From the NCBI RefSeq assembly GCF_014649375.1, contig NZ_BMSX01000001.1:1-64000 (forward strand): 64,000 bases of DNA, written 5' to 3'. A program made the translations under genes and the position numbers. The DNA comes from Streptomyces aurantiogriseus (GTDB taxonomy: Bacteria > Actinomycetota > Actinomycetes > Streptomycetales > Streptomycetaceae). The notes under the pieces were generated by a model. It saw nothing but the letters and a program-made list of their open reading frames with translations, was not told where the DNA came from and searched no databases. Every line of letters begins with the position of its first letter. The stretch's first letter is position 1. Shown piece after piece: positions 8,727 to 16,800 of this stretch.

Positions 8727-8768
8727 TTCGGGACGAAGAGGTCGTGGTTTCAAATCCCGCTACCCCGA
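8727..8768 (+). repeat. 3' half of tRNA-Pro(CGG), att-like remnant (right copy)
   Basis: The same tRNA-Pro segment as at 1152-1193: anticodon loop TTCGGGA with CGG anticodon, CGAAG, T arm (GTGGTTTCAAATCCCGC) and acceptor strand ending ACCCCGA. Four differences separate the two copies, and this one keeps the true anticodon loop and acceptor end. The T stem carries G-to-T and C-to-T changes. No 5' half is present. It marks the right edge of the island. Confidence 0.8.
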
Positions 8769-8776
8769 GGCCGGTC

Positions 8777-8810
8777 AGAGGCCGCATACGGATTTCCGTA
8801 TGCGGCCTCT
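8777..8810 (+). terminator. strong hairpin after the right tRNA remnant
   Basis: A perfect 15-bp stem (AGAGGCCGCATACGG with CCGTATGCGGCCTCT, loop ATTT) begins eight bases after the tRNA 3' end. It is probably the native terminator of the tRNA-Pro gene, which would place the original chromosomal flank on this side. Confidence 0.7.
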
Positions 8811-9016
8811 GTCGTGTCCGGGGGGGCCAACCAGGGGGCCGAAACGGAGTTGATCAGGCCGCCGTTGCCTTCCTTCGCGTCTGAGTAGCGTCCGCCGCCG
8901 TTTCTGAGTAGCGCAACGCATGCCGTGTCCCCTGCGTCCCAGAGATCGTGGTGACCGGCTCCTCGGGCACAGCGCTTGGGAAGGGTCCAGCCTCTGTCAA
9001 CAGATCGGATAACGCC

Positions 9017-9358
9017 GTGAGTTCCTCTCGTCGCAGCCGCGCCGTGCTTACCCTGGCCGTCAACAACTGGGTGTCGCGTGGCTATCTGGCCGCAGTGGTG
9101 CTCACGGGCGGATTTGCGCTCTACGAAGACGTTTTCGTGAGTCACGCCGACGCTTCCATGGCGTATGTCGTGCCCATGCTGCTGACCGCCCCGCTGAACA
9201 TGCTGTTCACCGTCGCGCTCGGCTGGATACCCACGGACGCCCCCTTCTACCTGGGCATCGCGGTCGGGGCGCTCGTGAACGCCGTCATCCTGGGTGGGAT
9301 CGTCCGCGCGGTCAGCAGGCGCCAGGGGTCGTCTGTGCGTCCCGCCACCATGGCCTGA
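9017..9358 (+). CDS. small membrane protein (SCO4225-like)
   Basis: A 113-residue protein with about three hydrophobic segments (GYLAAVVLTGGFALYED; VVPMLLTAPLNMLFTVALGW; FYLGIAVGALVNAVILGGI). It resembles small conserved Streptomyces membrane proteins annotated as SCO4225 family, from memory only. The GTG at 9017 is preferred to an upstream ATG (8948) because the upstream part is low-complexity and reads like leader DNA. It is the first gene right of the island boundary. Function unknown. Confidence 0.65.
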   Translation: MSSSRRSRAVLTLAVNNWVSRGYLAAVVLTGGFALYEDVFVSHADASMAYVVPMLLTAPLNMLFTVALGWIPTDAPFYLGIAVGALVNAVILGGIVRAVSRRQGSSVRPATMA

Positions 9359-9532
9359 ACTCGTCATCACGAGCGCCTCGCCTCACCGCCCGGCCACTCA
9401 TCACCCCTCCGAACGGCGACCGTCGCCTCGGCATGGCCGTCTCGCCGTCGTCCTCACCGGCAGCTCCCCCGGCACTGTCAGGCGGTGGGCGGCGGTCGGG
9501 CCCGAACGGGACTACCCCGGCTTGGCTACGCT

Positions 9533-9548
9533 TGGGATTAAGATCCCA
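9533..9548. promoter_or_regulatory. inverted repeat upstream of the sugar ABC operon
   Basis: TGGGAT-TAAG-ATCCCA is a perfect 6-bp inverted repeat about 40 bases before the xylF-like start. The position fits an operator for a sugar-responsive repressor. No regulator gene is adjacent. Confidence 0.35.
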
Positions 9549-9587
9549 TTGCGGGGCAAAGTCGGACAGATTGGTGAGGGACCGGAG

Positions 9588-10706
9588 ATGGTTCTCGGTG
9601 CCGGCCTTCCAGCCGTGATGCACGGGTCCCTCGCCCGCGCGTCTGCGGCGATCACGGTTGCCGCCGGTCTGGTCCTGGCCGGGGCTTGCGGCGAGGACGG
9701 TGGGGATGGTGGGGACGGTGATGACAGCCTCGCCGTCGGTGTGCTGCTCCCGGGTGGTGGGGCCTCTCGCTTCGGGCAGTTCGACAGGCCGCTGATCGAG
9801 AAGCGGCTGAAGCAGGTGTGCCCGGACTGTCCGGCGGCGACCGTCGCCGCCACGCCCGAGCCGGCGGTTCAGCGGCAGCAGCTCGAGGCGATGATCACCA
9901 GGGGTGTCGATGTCCTGATCCTCGCCGCCGTCGATCCCCAGCTGCTGCGTTCGTCGGTCGAGGCCGCGCACCGGGCCGGTATCCCGGTCGTCGCCTATGA
10001 CCGGCTCGCGCAAGGACCGATCTCCGGTTACATCACCTTCGACGGTGCGCAGGTCGGCAGGCTTCAGGGCGAGGCGCTCCTGAAGGCCATGGGCACGAAG
10101 GCCCGCGGTGGCCAGATCGTCATGATGAACGGTTCCACCACCGATCCCAATGCCGGCTGGTTCAAGCGGGGATCGCTCTCCGTGCTCGAGGGCAAGGTGG
10201 AGATCGGCAAGTCCTACGACACCGTCGGCTGGCGGCCGGAGAACGCCTACGTCAACATGACCGGCGCCATCGCCGCCCTGGGCGCGGGCAACATCGACGG
10301 CGTTCTGGCCGCCAATGACAGCCTCGCCGGCGCCGTGGTCTCCGCCCTCAACGCCGCCGAGGTCAGACCGCTGCCCCCGATAACCGGCCAGGACGCCGAT
10401 CTCGCGGCCGTGCGTCGCATCGTCAGAGGCGACCAGTACATGACCATCTACAAGCCCTTCAAGCCGGCGGCCGACGCCGCCGCCGAGATGGCCGTCGCCC
10501 TGGGGCGCGGCGGCACGGTCGGGTCCATCGCCACCGGCACCGTCGACAACGCCACCACGAAGGACATCCCGGCGGTCCTGCTCCCGTCCGTCTCGGTGAC
10601 TGTCGGCAACATCAGGAACACCCTGGTAAAGGACGGTATGTACACCGTCGAGCAGATCTGCACTCCGAAGCTCCGGTCCGCCTGCGCCAAGGCCGGACTC
10701 ACCTGA
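9588..10706 (+). CDS. XylF-like sugar ABC transporter substrate-binding lipoprotein
   Basis: A 372-residue periplasmic-binding-protein-like lipoprotein of the ribose/xylose class (type I fold). Residues 1-32 form a signal peptide with Cys in 'LVLAGACGED'. The mature part starts 'SLAVGVLLPGGGASRFGQFD' and shows family landmarks: 'EAMITRGVDVLILAAVDPQ', 'AGIPVVAYDRL', 'GYITFDGAQVGRLQGEALL' and 'DGVLAANDSLAGAVV'. The closest named family is D-xylose-binding XylF. The ATG at 9588 has GAGGG about 7 bases upstream; the ATG at 9618 lacks one. It heads an operon with the ATPase (34-bp gap) and permease. The ligand is probably a pentose, but this is not proven. Confidence 0.85.
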   Translation: MVLGAGLPAVMHGSLARASAAITVAAGLVLAGACGEDGGDGGDGDDSLAVGVLLPGGGASRFGQFDRPLIEKRLKQVCPDCPAATVAATPEPAVQRQQLEAMITRGVDVLILAAVDPQLLRSSVEAAHRAGIPVVAYDRLAQGPISGYITFDGAQVGRLQGEALLKAMGTKARGGQIVMMNGSTTDPNAGWFKRGSLSVLEGKVEIGKSYDTVGWRPENAYVNMTGAIAALGAGNIDGVLAANDSLAGAVVSALNAAEVRPLPPITGQDADLAAVRRIVRGDQYMTIYKPFKPAADAAAEMAVALGRGGTVGSIATGTVDNATTKDIPAVLLPSVSVTVGNIRNTLVKDGMYTVEQICTPKLRSACAKAGLT

Positions 10707-10740
10707 GGAGCATTCCTCGAAGGCGGAAGGAGGTGGCCCT

Positions 10741-11520
10741 GTGCCGGTTCAGCCCCTGCTGACGCTGCGCGGCGTCTCCAAGCGATTCGCTGCCGTCCAG
10801 GCGCTGGTGGACGTCAATCTGGAGATCAGGGCCGGGGAGGTGGTCGCCCTCGTGGGTGAGAACGCCGCCGGCAAGTCCACCCTGGTCAAGGTGATCTCGG
10901 GGGTCGGTCCCGCCGACAAGGGCGTCATCGAGTGGCAGGGCGAAGCCGTGCAGATCAAGCGTCCCCAGGACGCCCAGGTCCTGGGGATCGCGACCGTCTA
11001 CCAGGACCTCGCGATGTGCGGCAACCTCGATGTCGTCGGCAATCTCTTCCTCGGCCGGGAGATCCACCGACTCGGCATCCTCGACGAAGTGGAGATGGAG
11101 CGCCGCACCCGCGAGCTGCTGCACACCCTGTCCATCCGCATCCCCGACGTGCGGGTGCCGCTCGCCGCTCTGTCCGGCGGCCAGCGGCAGGTCGTCGCGA
11201 TCACCCGCTCGTTCCTCGGCTCGCCCAGGCTGCTCCTGCTCGACGAGCCCACCGCCTCCCTGGGCCTGGAGCAGACCAGTCAGCTCCTCGATCTCATCGA
11301 GGAGCTGCGCGACCGGGGTCTCGGGGTGCTCCTCATCAGCCACAACATGGGGGACATCAAGGCGGTCGCCGACCGGATCGCCGTCCTGCGTCTCGGCCGC
11401 AACAACGGCCTCTTCGACGTGAACACCACCTCCCAGGAACAGATCATCTCCTCCATCACCGGTGCGGCGGACAATGCCGTCGCCCAGCGCCCGGCCCGCT
11501 CTGAGGAGGCACGGCCGTGA
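10741..11520 (+). CDS. XylG-like sugar ABC transporter ATPase
   Basis: A 259-residue single-domain ABC ATPase of the sugar (CUT2-like) class. It has Walker A GENAAGKST (residues about 40-48), Q-loop 'TVYQDLAM', signature LSGGQRQ, Walker B RLLLLDEPTA and switch His in LLISHNM. The usual GENGAGKS P-loop has Ala at the fourth position, which still satisfies GxxxxGKS. Classical XylG/RbsA proteins carry two ATPase domains in about 500 residues; this one has one and probably works as a homodimer. GTG start at 10741 behind GGAAGGAGGTG. Its stop overlaps the permease start (GTGA). Confidence 0.9.
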   Translation: MPVQPLLTLRGVSKRFAAVQALVDVNLEIRAGEVVALVGENAAGKSTLVKVISGVGPADKGVIEWQGEAVQIKRPQDAQVLGIATVYQDLAMCGNLDVVGNLFLGREIHRLGILDEVEMERRTRELLHTLSIRIPDVRVPLAALSGGQRQVVAITRSFLGSPRLLLLDEPTASLGLEQTSQLLDLIEELRDRGLGVLLISHNMGDIKAVADRIAVLRLGRNNGLFDVNTTSQEQIISSITGAADNAVAQRPARSEEARP

Positions 11521-12788
11521 GGTGGAGGCGGAACCGGGCGCGCGCCACCGATGCCGTGCCTGTCGCCGCCGACCCGCGCCGCGACGAACGCAGGCGGTAC
11601 ACCGGACGGATCGGCGCATACGCCGGCGCGGTGCGCCGCAGACTGCACGAAAGTCAACTCGGCCCGGCCCCGGCCCTGCTCGCTCTCGTCGTGACCTGGG
11701 TGGTCTTCCAGAGCCTCAACGACAACTTCCTCTCGCCGCGCAACCTGTCCGTCCTCAGCGTGGACATCGTCGGGACCGGCATCATCGCCGTCGGCATCGT
11801 CTTCGTGCTGCTGATCGGCGAGATCGACCTGTCGGTGGGCTCGCTCGCCGGCCTGGCGGGCGCCGTGTTCGCGGCGCTGCATGTGAACCTCGGAATGCCG
11901 GAATGGCTCGCTGTGATCATCGCGGTGCTCTGCGGTGCGGCCGCCGGGGCAATCCACGGGTTCTCCTTCGCCAGGATCGGCGTACCCGCGTTCGTCGTCA
12001 CCCTCGCGGGCCTGCTGGCCTGGAACGGCCTGATGCTCTACCTGCTGGGGCCGGAGAGCACCATCCACTTCAGCGAGGACGGGTTGGTCGCCATGCTGAC
12101 CAGCCGCTACTTCAGCGCCGCGGTCGCCACCTACGGCCTGGCGGCGCTCGGCACGGCCGCGTACCTCCTCGTCTCCTACCACGACCGCAGGCGCCGCAGC
12201 GCCGCCGGGATGCCGTACCGGCCGGTGGGCGAGATCTGGGCGCGTACGGCCCTCCTCGCGGTGGTCGCGTTCACCGCCGTCCATGTGCTGGGCCGGTTCG
12301 AAGGCCTGCCGCTGGCGCTCCTGATCTTCCTCGCCGTCATCGTCGTCTCGGACCTCTTCCTGCGCCGCACTCCCTACGGCCGGCAGGTCCTCGCCCTGGG
12401 CGGCGGTGTGGAGGCGGCCCGGCGAGCCGGCGTCGATGTGGCGCGCGTACGGATCCTGGTGTTCACGGCGTCGGGGGCCCTGGCCGCGGTCGGCGGCCTG
12501 TTCGTCGCGTCGCGGCTCACCTCGGCGAGCCAGGTCCCGGGCTCCGGCATGCTGCTGATCAGCGCCATCGCCGCTGCCGTCATCGGCGGCACCAGCCTGT
12601 TCGGCGGACGGGGCTCGACCTGGTCCGCGCTGCTGGGGGTGCTCATCATCCAGTCGATCGCCTCGGGCATGGCGCTGCTGGGAGTCGAACCCCCGATCCA
12701 GTTCATGATCACTGGCGGGGTGCTGTTCACCGCGGTGGTCTTCGACTCGCTGGCCCGGCGCGCCGCGGAGGCGCGCTGGCGGACCTGA
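11517..12788 (+). CDS. XylH-like sugar ABC transporter permease
   Basis: A 423-residue integral membrane permease of the ribose/xylose family (BPD_transp_2). After a basic cytoplasmic leader of about 45 residues it has ten or so membrane segments, with the family motif 'GEIDLSVGSLAGLAGAV' near residue 100, 'AALAVGGLFVASRLTSAS' and 'VIGGTSLFGGRGSTWSALLG'. The latter two resemble the cytoplasmic coupling region of XylH and RbsC. It starts with GTG overlapping the ATPase stop, so translation is coupled. With the two genes upstream it forms a complete importer; any sugar kinase or isomerase must lie elsewhere. Confidence 0.9.
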   Translation: MRWRRNRARATDAVPVAADPRRDERRRYTGRIGAYAGAVRRRLHESQLGPAPALLALVVTWVVFQSLNDNFLSPRNLSVLSVDIVGTGIIAVGIVFVLLIGEIDLSVGSLAGLAGAVFAALHVNLGMPEWLAVIIAVLCGAAAGAIHGFSFARIGVPAFVVTLAGLLAWNGLMLYLLGPESTIHFSEDGLVAMLTSRYFSAAVATYGLAALGTAAYLLVSYHDRRRRSAAGMPYRPVGEIWARTALLAVVAFTAVHVLGRFEGLPLALLIFLAVIVVSDLFLRRTPYGRQVLALGGGVEAARRAGVDVARVRILVFTASGALAAVGGLFVASRLTSASQVPGSGMLLISAIAAAVIGGTSLFGGRGSTWSALLGVLIIQSIASGMALLGVEPPIQFMITGGVLFTAVVFDSLARRAAEARWRT

Positions 12789-12882
12789 GAGACGCCGGGA
12801 CACCGGCGCACCGGGCCGGCCTCTCTGATCGGTTCCAGAACCCCGCCGACCGCCGAGTCCCAGGTCTCCCAGGCCCGATCCC

Positions 12883-13455
12883 TCACCGCAGGTCGAGCCG
12901 CATCAGGATCCGCGGATGCCCCGCCAGCACCGACGTCGTGTCCGCGGCGTGGGTGAAGCCCGCCCGTTCGAAGTTCTTGCGGAGGCCGGCGTACGCCATC
13001 GTCAGGTCGACCTTGGCGTCGCCGTTGTCGAGGGGATAGGCCTCGATGGCGGGGGCGCCGTGGGTGCGGGCGAAGTCGACGGCGCCGGCGATGAGGGCGT
13101 GGGAGATTCCCTGCTTGCGGTGTCCGGGGCGGACGCGGACGCACCAGAGGGACCAGACCGGGAGGTCGTCGACGTGGGGGATCTTGCGGTTGCGGGCGAA
13201 GGAGGTGTCGGCGCGGGGGGCCACGGCGGCCCAGCCGACCGGGTCGTCGCCGTCGTAGGCGAGCACGCCCGGTGCGGGTCGGGTGCGGCAGAGCTCGGCG
13301 ACGTACTCGCCGCGGGCCGGTCCGCGAAGTTCGTTGTTGAGCTTGGAGGGGATGCGATAGCTCAGGCACCAGCAGACGTTGGCTCCGGGTGACTTCGGGC
13401 CGAGCACGGTGCGGACGTCCTCGAAGACCGACGCCGGGCGCACTTCGATGGTCAT
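12883..13455 (-). CDS. GNAT family N-acetyltransferase
   Basis: A 190-residue protein with the GNAT fold. Motif A reads 'SLWCVRVRPGHRKQGISHAL' (acetyl-CoA pyrophosphate loop RxxGI at about 116-123), followed by 'AGAVDFARTHGAPAIEAYPL' and a C-terminal 'AYAGLRKNFERAGF'. The upstream 'NVCWCLSYRIP' and 'GWAAVAPRADTSF' place it in the broad subgroup of single-domain actinobacterial GNATs. The substrate is unknown. It converges on the sugar permease with a 94-bp gap and stands alone. The ATG at 13455 matches the start of the fold. Confidence 0.8.
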   Translation of the reverse strand: MTIEVRPASVFEDVRTVLGPKSPGANVCWCLSYRIPSKLNNELRGPARGEYVAELCRTRPAPGVLAYDGDDPVGWAAVAPRADTSFARNRKIPHVDDLPVWSLWCVRVRPGHRKQGISHALIAGAVDFARTHGAPAIEAYPLDNGDAKVDLTMAYAGLRKNFERAGFTHAADTTSVLAGHPRILMRLDLR

Positions 13456-13836
13456 GTCATCACGATGTCACGGTGTCCGCGGCCCCGCCGCGGCAGCGCT
13501 CCCCCTGCACGCCGCACCGTTCGGCACCGGTCCCTCCCCTCGTGCGGACCGCTGCCGAACGGTGCGGGTGGCGTCGATCCGCGCCGGTTCGGGGCGGATC
13601 GAGGATTGGCTGGAACAGTGGCCGGCGCAACGGCGGTCGCACGGTGCCGGGCCGCGGATCTCCCGAGCTCACGCGGGGTCGGCCGAGCGGCGTCCGGCGT
13701 TGCGCTCGTACCTCGGGATCCTGCCAGTTGTGGCTCGAACCGAGGAGTCTCCGGTGTCCGGTCACCGACTTAACCGCAGGTCAGCTGTATAAAGTGACTT
13801 TTCCGGTCCGGATACCAGACGGCGAGGGAGTGAGGG
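13456..13836. other. intergenic region between the GNAT and WD40 genes
   Basis: About 380 bases separate two divergent genes. The clear features are a long inverted repeat at 13512-13567 and, near 13785, an AT-rich TATAAA inside otherwise GC-rich DNA that could be the -10 box of the WD40 gene. No further gene is seen. Confidence 0.45.
13512..13567. promoter_or_regulatory. 15-bp inverted repeat between divergent genes
   Basis: CGCACCGTTCGGCA (13513-13526) and TGCCGAACGGTGCG (13553-13566) are exact reverse complements, and one extra C-G pair extends the stem. The 26-base spacer is long for a terminator. The region lies 57 bases from the GNAT start, so it may be an operator or an mRNA leader hairpin. 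Confidence 0.4.
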
Positions 13837-16800
13837 GTGGAGACCTTGGGTTCCGGCTCAGGGGCACGCACAGCCTTCGCGGAACGTCTCGCACTGCTGT
13901 ACAAGGAGGCCGGCAACCCTCCGCTCAAACGCGTGTCCGAGGCGGTCGCCCGGCTTCAGCGGATCGACGAGCGAGGGCGGCCCGTGCGGGTGTCCGCTCA
14001 GCGGATCAGTGACTGGCGGCGGGCCAGGAACGTACCCGCCCAGTTCACCGCGCTGGCGGCGGTGCTGCAGGTGCTGATTCCCGACGCGCGGCGGTTGCGG
14101 CCCACGCCGGTCTCTCCGGGTCTGTACGACCTCGTCCAGTGGCAGCGTCTGTGGGAGCGCGCCGTCGCCGACCCGGTCGGGGACGGTCCGGCGCCGTCCG
14201 AGGAGGACAAGCCCTCGGGTGAGACCCCGGCCGTTCCCGGTGGGGTGTGCCCGTATCGGGGGCTCGCCTCGTACCGCCGGGAGGACGCCCGGTGGTTCTT
14301 CGGGCGGGAGCGCAGTACGGAGGCCCTGGTCGCGCAGTTGCGTGCGGCGGAGGAGACCGGGGGCCTGGTCATGCTCGTCGGCGCCTCGGGGGCCGGGAAG
14401 TCCTCCCTGCTGAGCGCCGGTCTCGTGCCCGCGCTGCAGAACAGCGGCACGACGGGTGCGACGGGTGCTCCGGGTGACGCGGACAGCCACGGCCGGAAGG
14501 TGCTGCAGCTCGTCCCCGGTGGTGATCCGCTCGCCGAGCTGACCCGCTCGATCCCCGAGCTCGGTCAGGTCGTCTCCGCCGACGAGGAGGCGCCGCAGCC
14601 CGGTGCTCCGGGCTTCGCCCAGGCCGTGCGGGACGCCGTCACCGCCTGGGCGCACGGCGATGCCACCGACTCGGCCCGGCCCGTCCTCATCGTCGACCAG
14701 TTCGAAGAGACGTTCACCCTCTGCCCCGACGAGGGGACCCGGCGCACCTTCGTCCAGCTCCTCCACGCCGCCTGCACACCCGCCGGCCCGGACACCCCGG
14801 CGCCCGTGCTCGTCATCCTCGGCATCCGCGCCGACTTCTACGAGCGGTGCCTCAGCCATCCCGAACTGGCCGACGCGCTGCAGCACCGGCACATGGTGCT
14901 CGGGCCGCTCACCACCGCGGAGCTGCGGGAAGCGGTGACCGGGCCGGCCAAGGCCGTGGGGCTGGAGCTGGAGCCGGGGCTGGCCGAACTGATCGTCCGG
15001 GAGGTGAGCGCCGACGGTCCGCGCGGGGCGCACGACGCCGGTGTGCTGCCGCTGCTCTCCCACGCCCTGCTCGCGACCTGGCAGCGGCGCAAGGCGGGGA
15101 AGCTGACGCTGGCGGGCTACCGGGCGGCCGGCGGGATCCAGGGCGCGGTGGCGGCGACCGCCGAGCGGGCCTGGTCCGGCCTCGATCCGGCGGCGCGGAC
15201 GGCCGCGCGGCTGCTGCTGCTCCGGCTGGTGCGGCTGGGGGAGGACACCCAGGCCACGCGCAGGCGGGGGACGCGGCGCCAGCTGGCGGCGGAGTCGACG
15301 GATCCGGGCAAGACGGAGGAGTCGCTCGAGGCACTGGTGCGCGCCCGGCTGGTGACGCTCGACGCGGAGACCGTGGAGATCACCCATGAGGCGCTGCTGC
15401 ACGCCTGGCCGCGGCTGCGCGACTGGATCGACGAGGACCGCAACGGCAACCTGCTGCGCCAGCGGCTGGAGGAGGACGGCAGGGCCTGGGAGGGCTCGAA
15501 CCGCGACGCGTCGCTGCTCTACCGGGGCTCCCGGCTGGAGCAGGCCCGCGAGTGGGCGAAGACGGCGGGCGACACGTATCTGACCCGGAGCGCGGTGGAC
15601 TTCCTGGCGGCGTCCGTCAGGCTGCGCAAGCGCACGGTGTGGATCAGCCGTGCCGCGGTGTCGGCGCTGGTCGTCCTGGCGATGGTGGCCGTCGGCGCGG
15701 CGGTCGTCGCGTGGCAGCAGCGCAACGACGCCGTGTTCGAGCAGGTGGTCGCGGAGGCCGACCGCGTCCAGTACACGGACCCCTCCCTCTCCGCCCAACT
15801 CGACCTGGTGGCGCACCAGCTGCGGCCGGACGACGCGGGCACCAACAACCGGCTGATCTCGATCGTGAACGCCCCGCTGGCCACGCCCCTGCTCGGCCAC
15901 ACCGGCGCCGTCTACCTCACCACGTTCAGCCCGAACGGGCAGCTCCTGGCCACCGCCAGCTACGACCGGACCGTACGGCTGTGGGACGTGCGCGACCCGA
16001 CGCGGCCGAAGGCGCTGGGCCAGCCCCTCACCGGTCACGCGAGCTGGGTGAGCAGCGCGGTCTTCAGCCCGGACGGCCGCACCCTCGCCAGCGCCGGGGA
16101 CGACGGCACGATCCGGCTGTGGGACGTACGGGACCCCGGCCGGCCGAAGCAGATCGGCGCGTCCCTGACCGGGCACGAGGGCACGATCTATCTGCTCGCG
16201 TTCAGCCCGGACGGACGGACGCTGGCCTCCGCCGGCGAGGACCGCACCGTACGTCTGTGGAACATGGCCGATCCGGGGCGGCCGAAGGCGCTCGGTCCCC
16301 TGACCGGCCACACCGCCGCCGTGCGGTCCGTGGCGTTCAGTCCGGACGGGCGGACACTGGCGTCCGGTGGCGACGACGACACGATCCGGCTGTGGGACGT
16401 GGCCGATCCGGGCCGGCCGAAGGCGCTCGACACGTTGACCGGCCACACGGATCTGGTGCACTCCGTGGCCTTCAGTCCCGGCGGCCACCTTCTGGCCAGC
16501 GGCAGCGCGGACGACACGATCCGGCTCTGGGACGTGTCCGACCGCCGTCATGCCACCCAGCTCGGAGCGCCGCTCACCGGCCACACGGGTCCCATCTGGT
16601 CGGTGGCCTTCCATCCCGACGGCACCATGCTCGCCGCGGCCAGTGCCGACAGCACGGCGAGCCTGTGGAACGTCAGCGATCCGGCGTACGCCGCGCAGGT
16701 CGGCGAGCCCCTGGCCGGAAGCAGCGGCGAGATGTACGCCCTGGGCTTCAGCCCCGACGGCCGGACCCTCGCGACCGGGAGCGGCGACAGCAAGGTCCGG

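Noticed and set aside
8497..8787. Minus-strand open frame with 'VAGFEPTTSSSR'
   Set aside because: The string is the antisense translation of the tRNA T-arm, a known artefact, and the frame overlaps the effector gene's 3' end.
9588..12788. Naming the operon xylFGH outright
   Set aside because: The family match is good, but no xylose metabolic genes or xylose regulator are adjacent and the ATPase is single-domain, so the ligand is left open.
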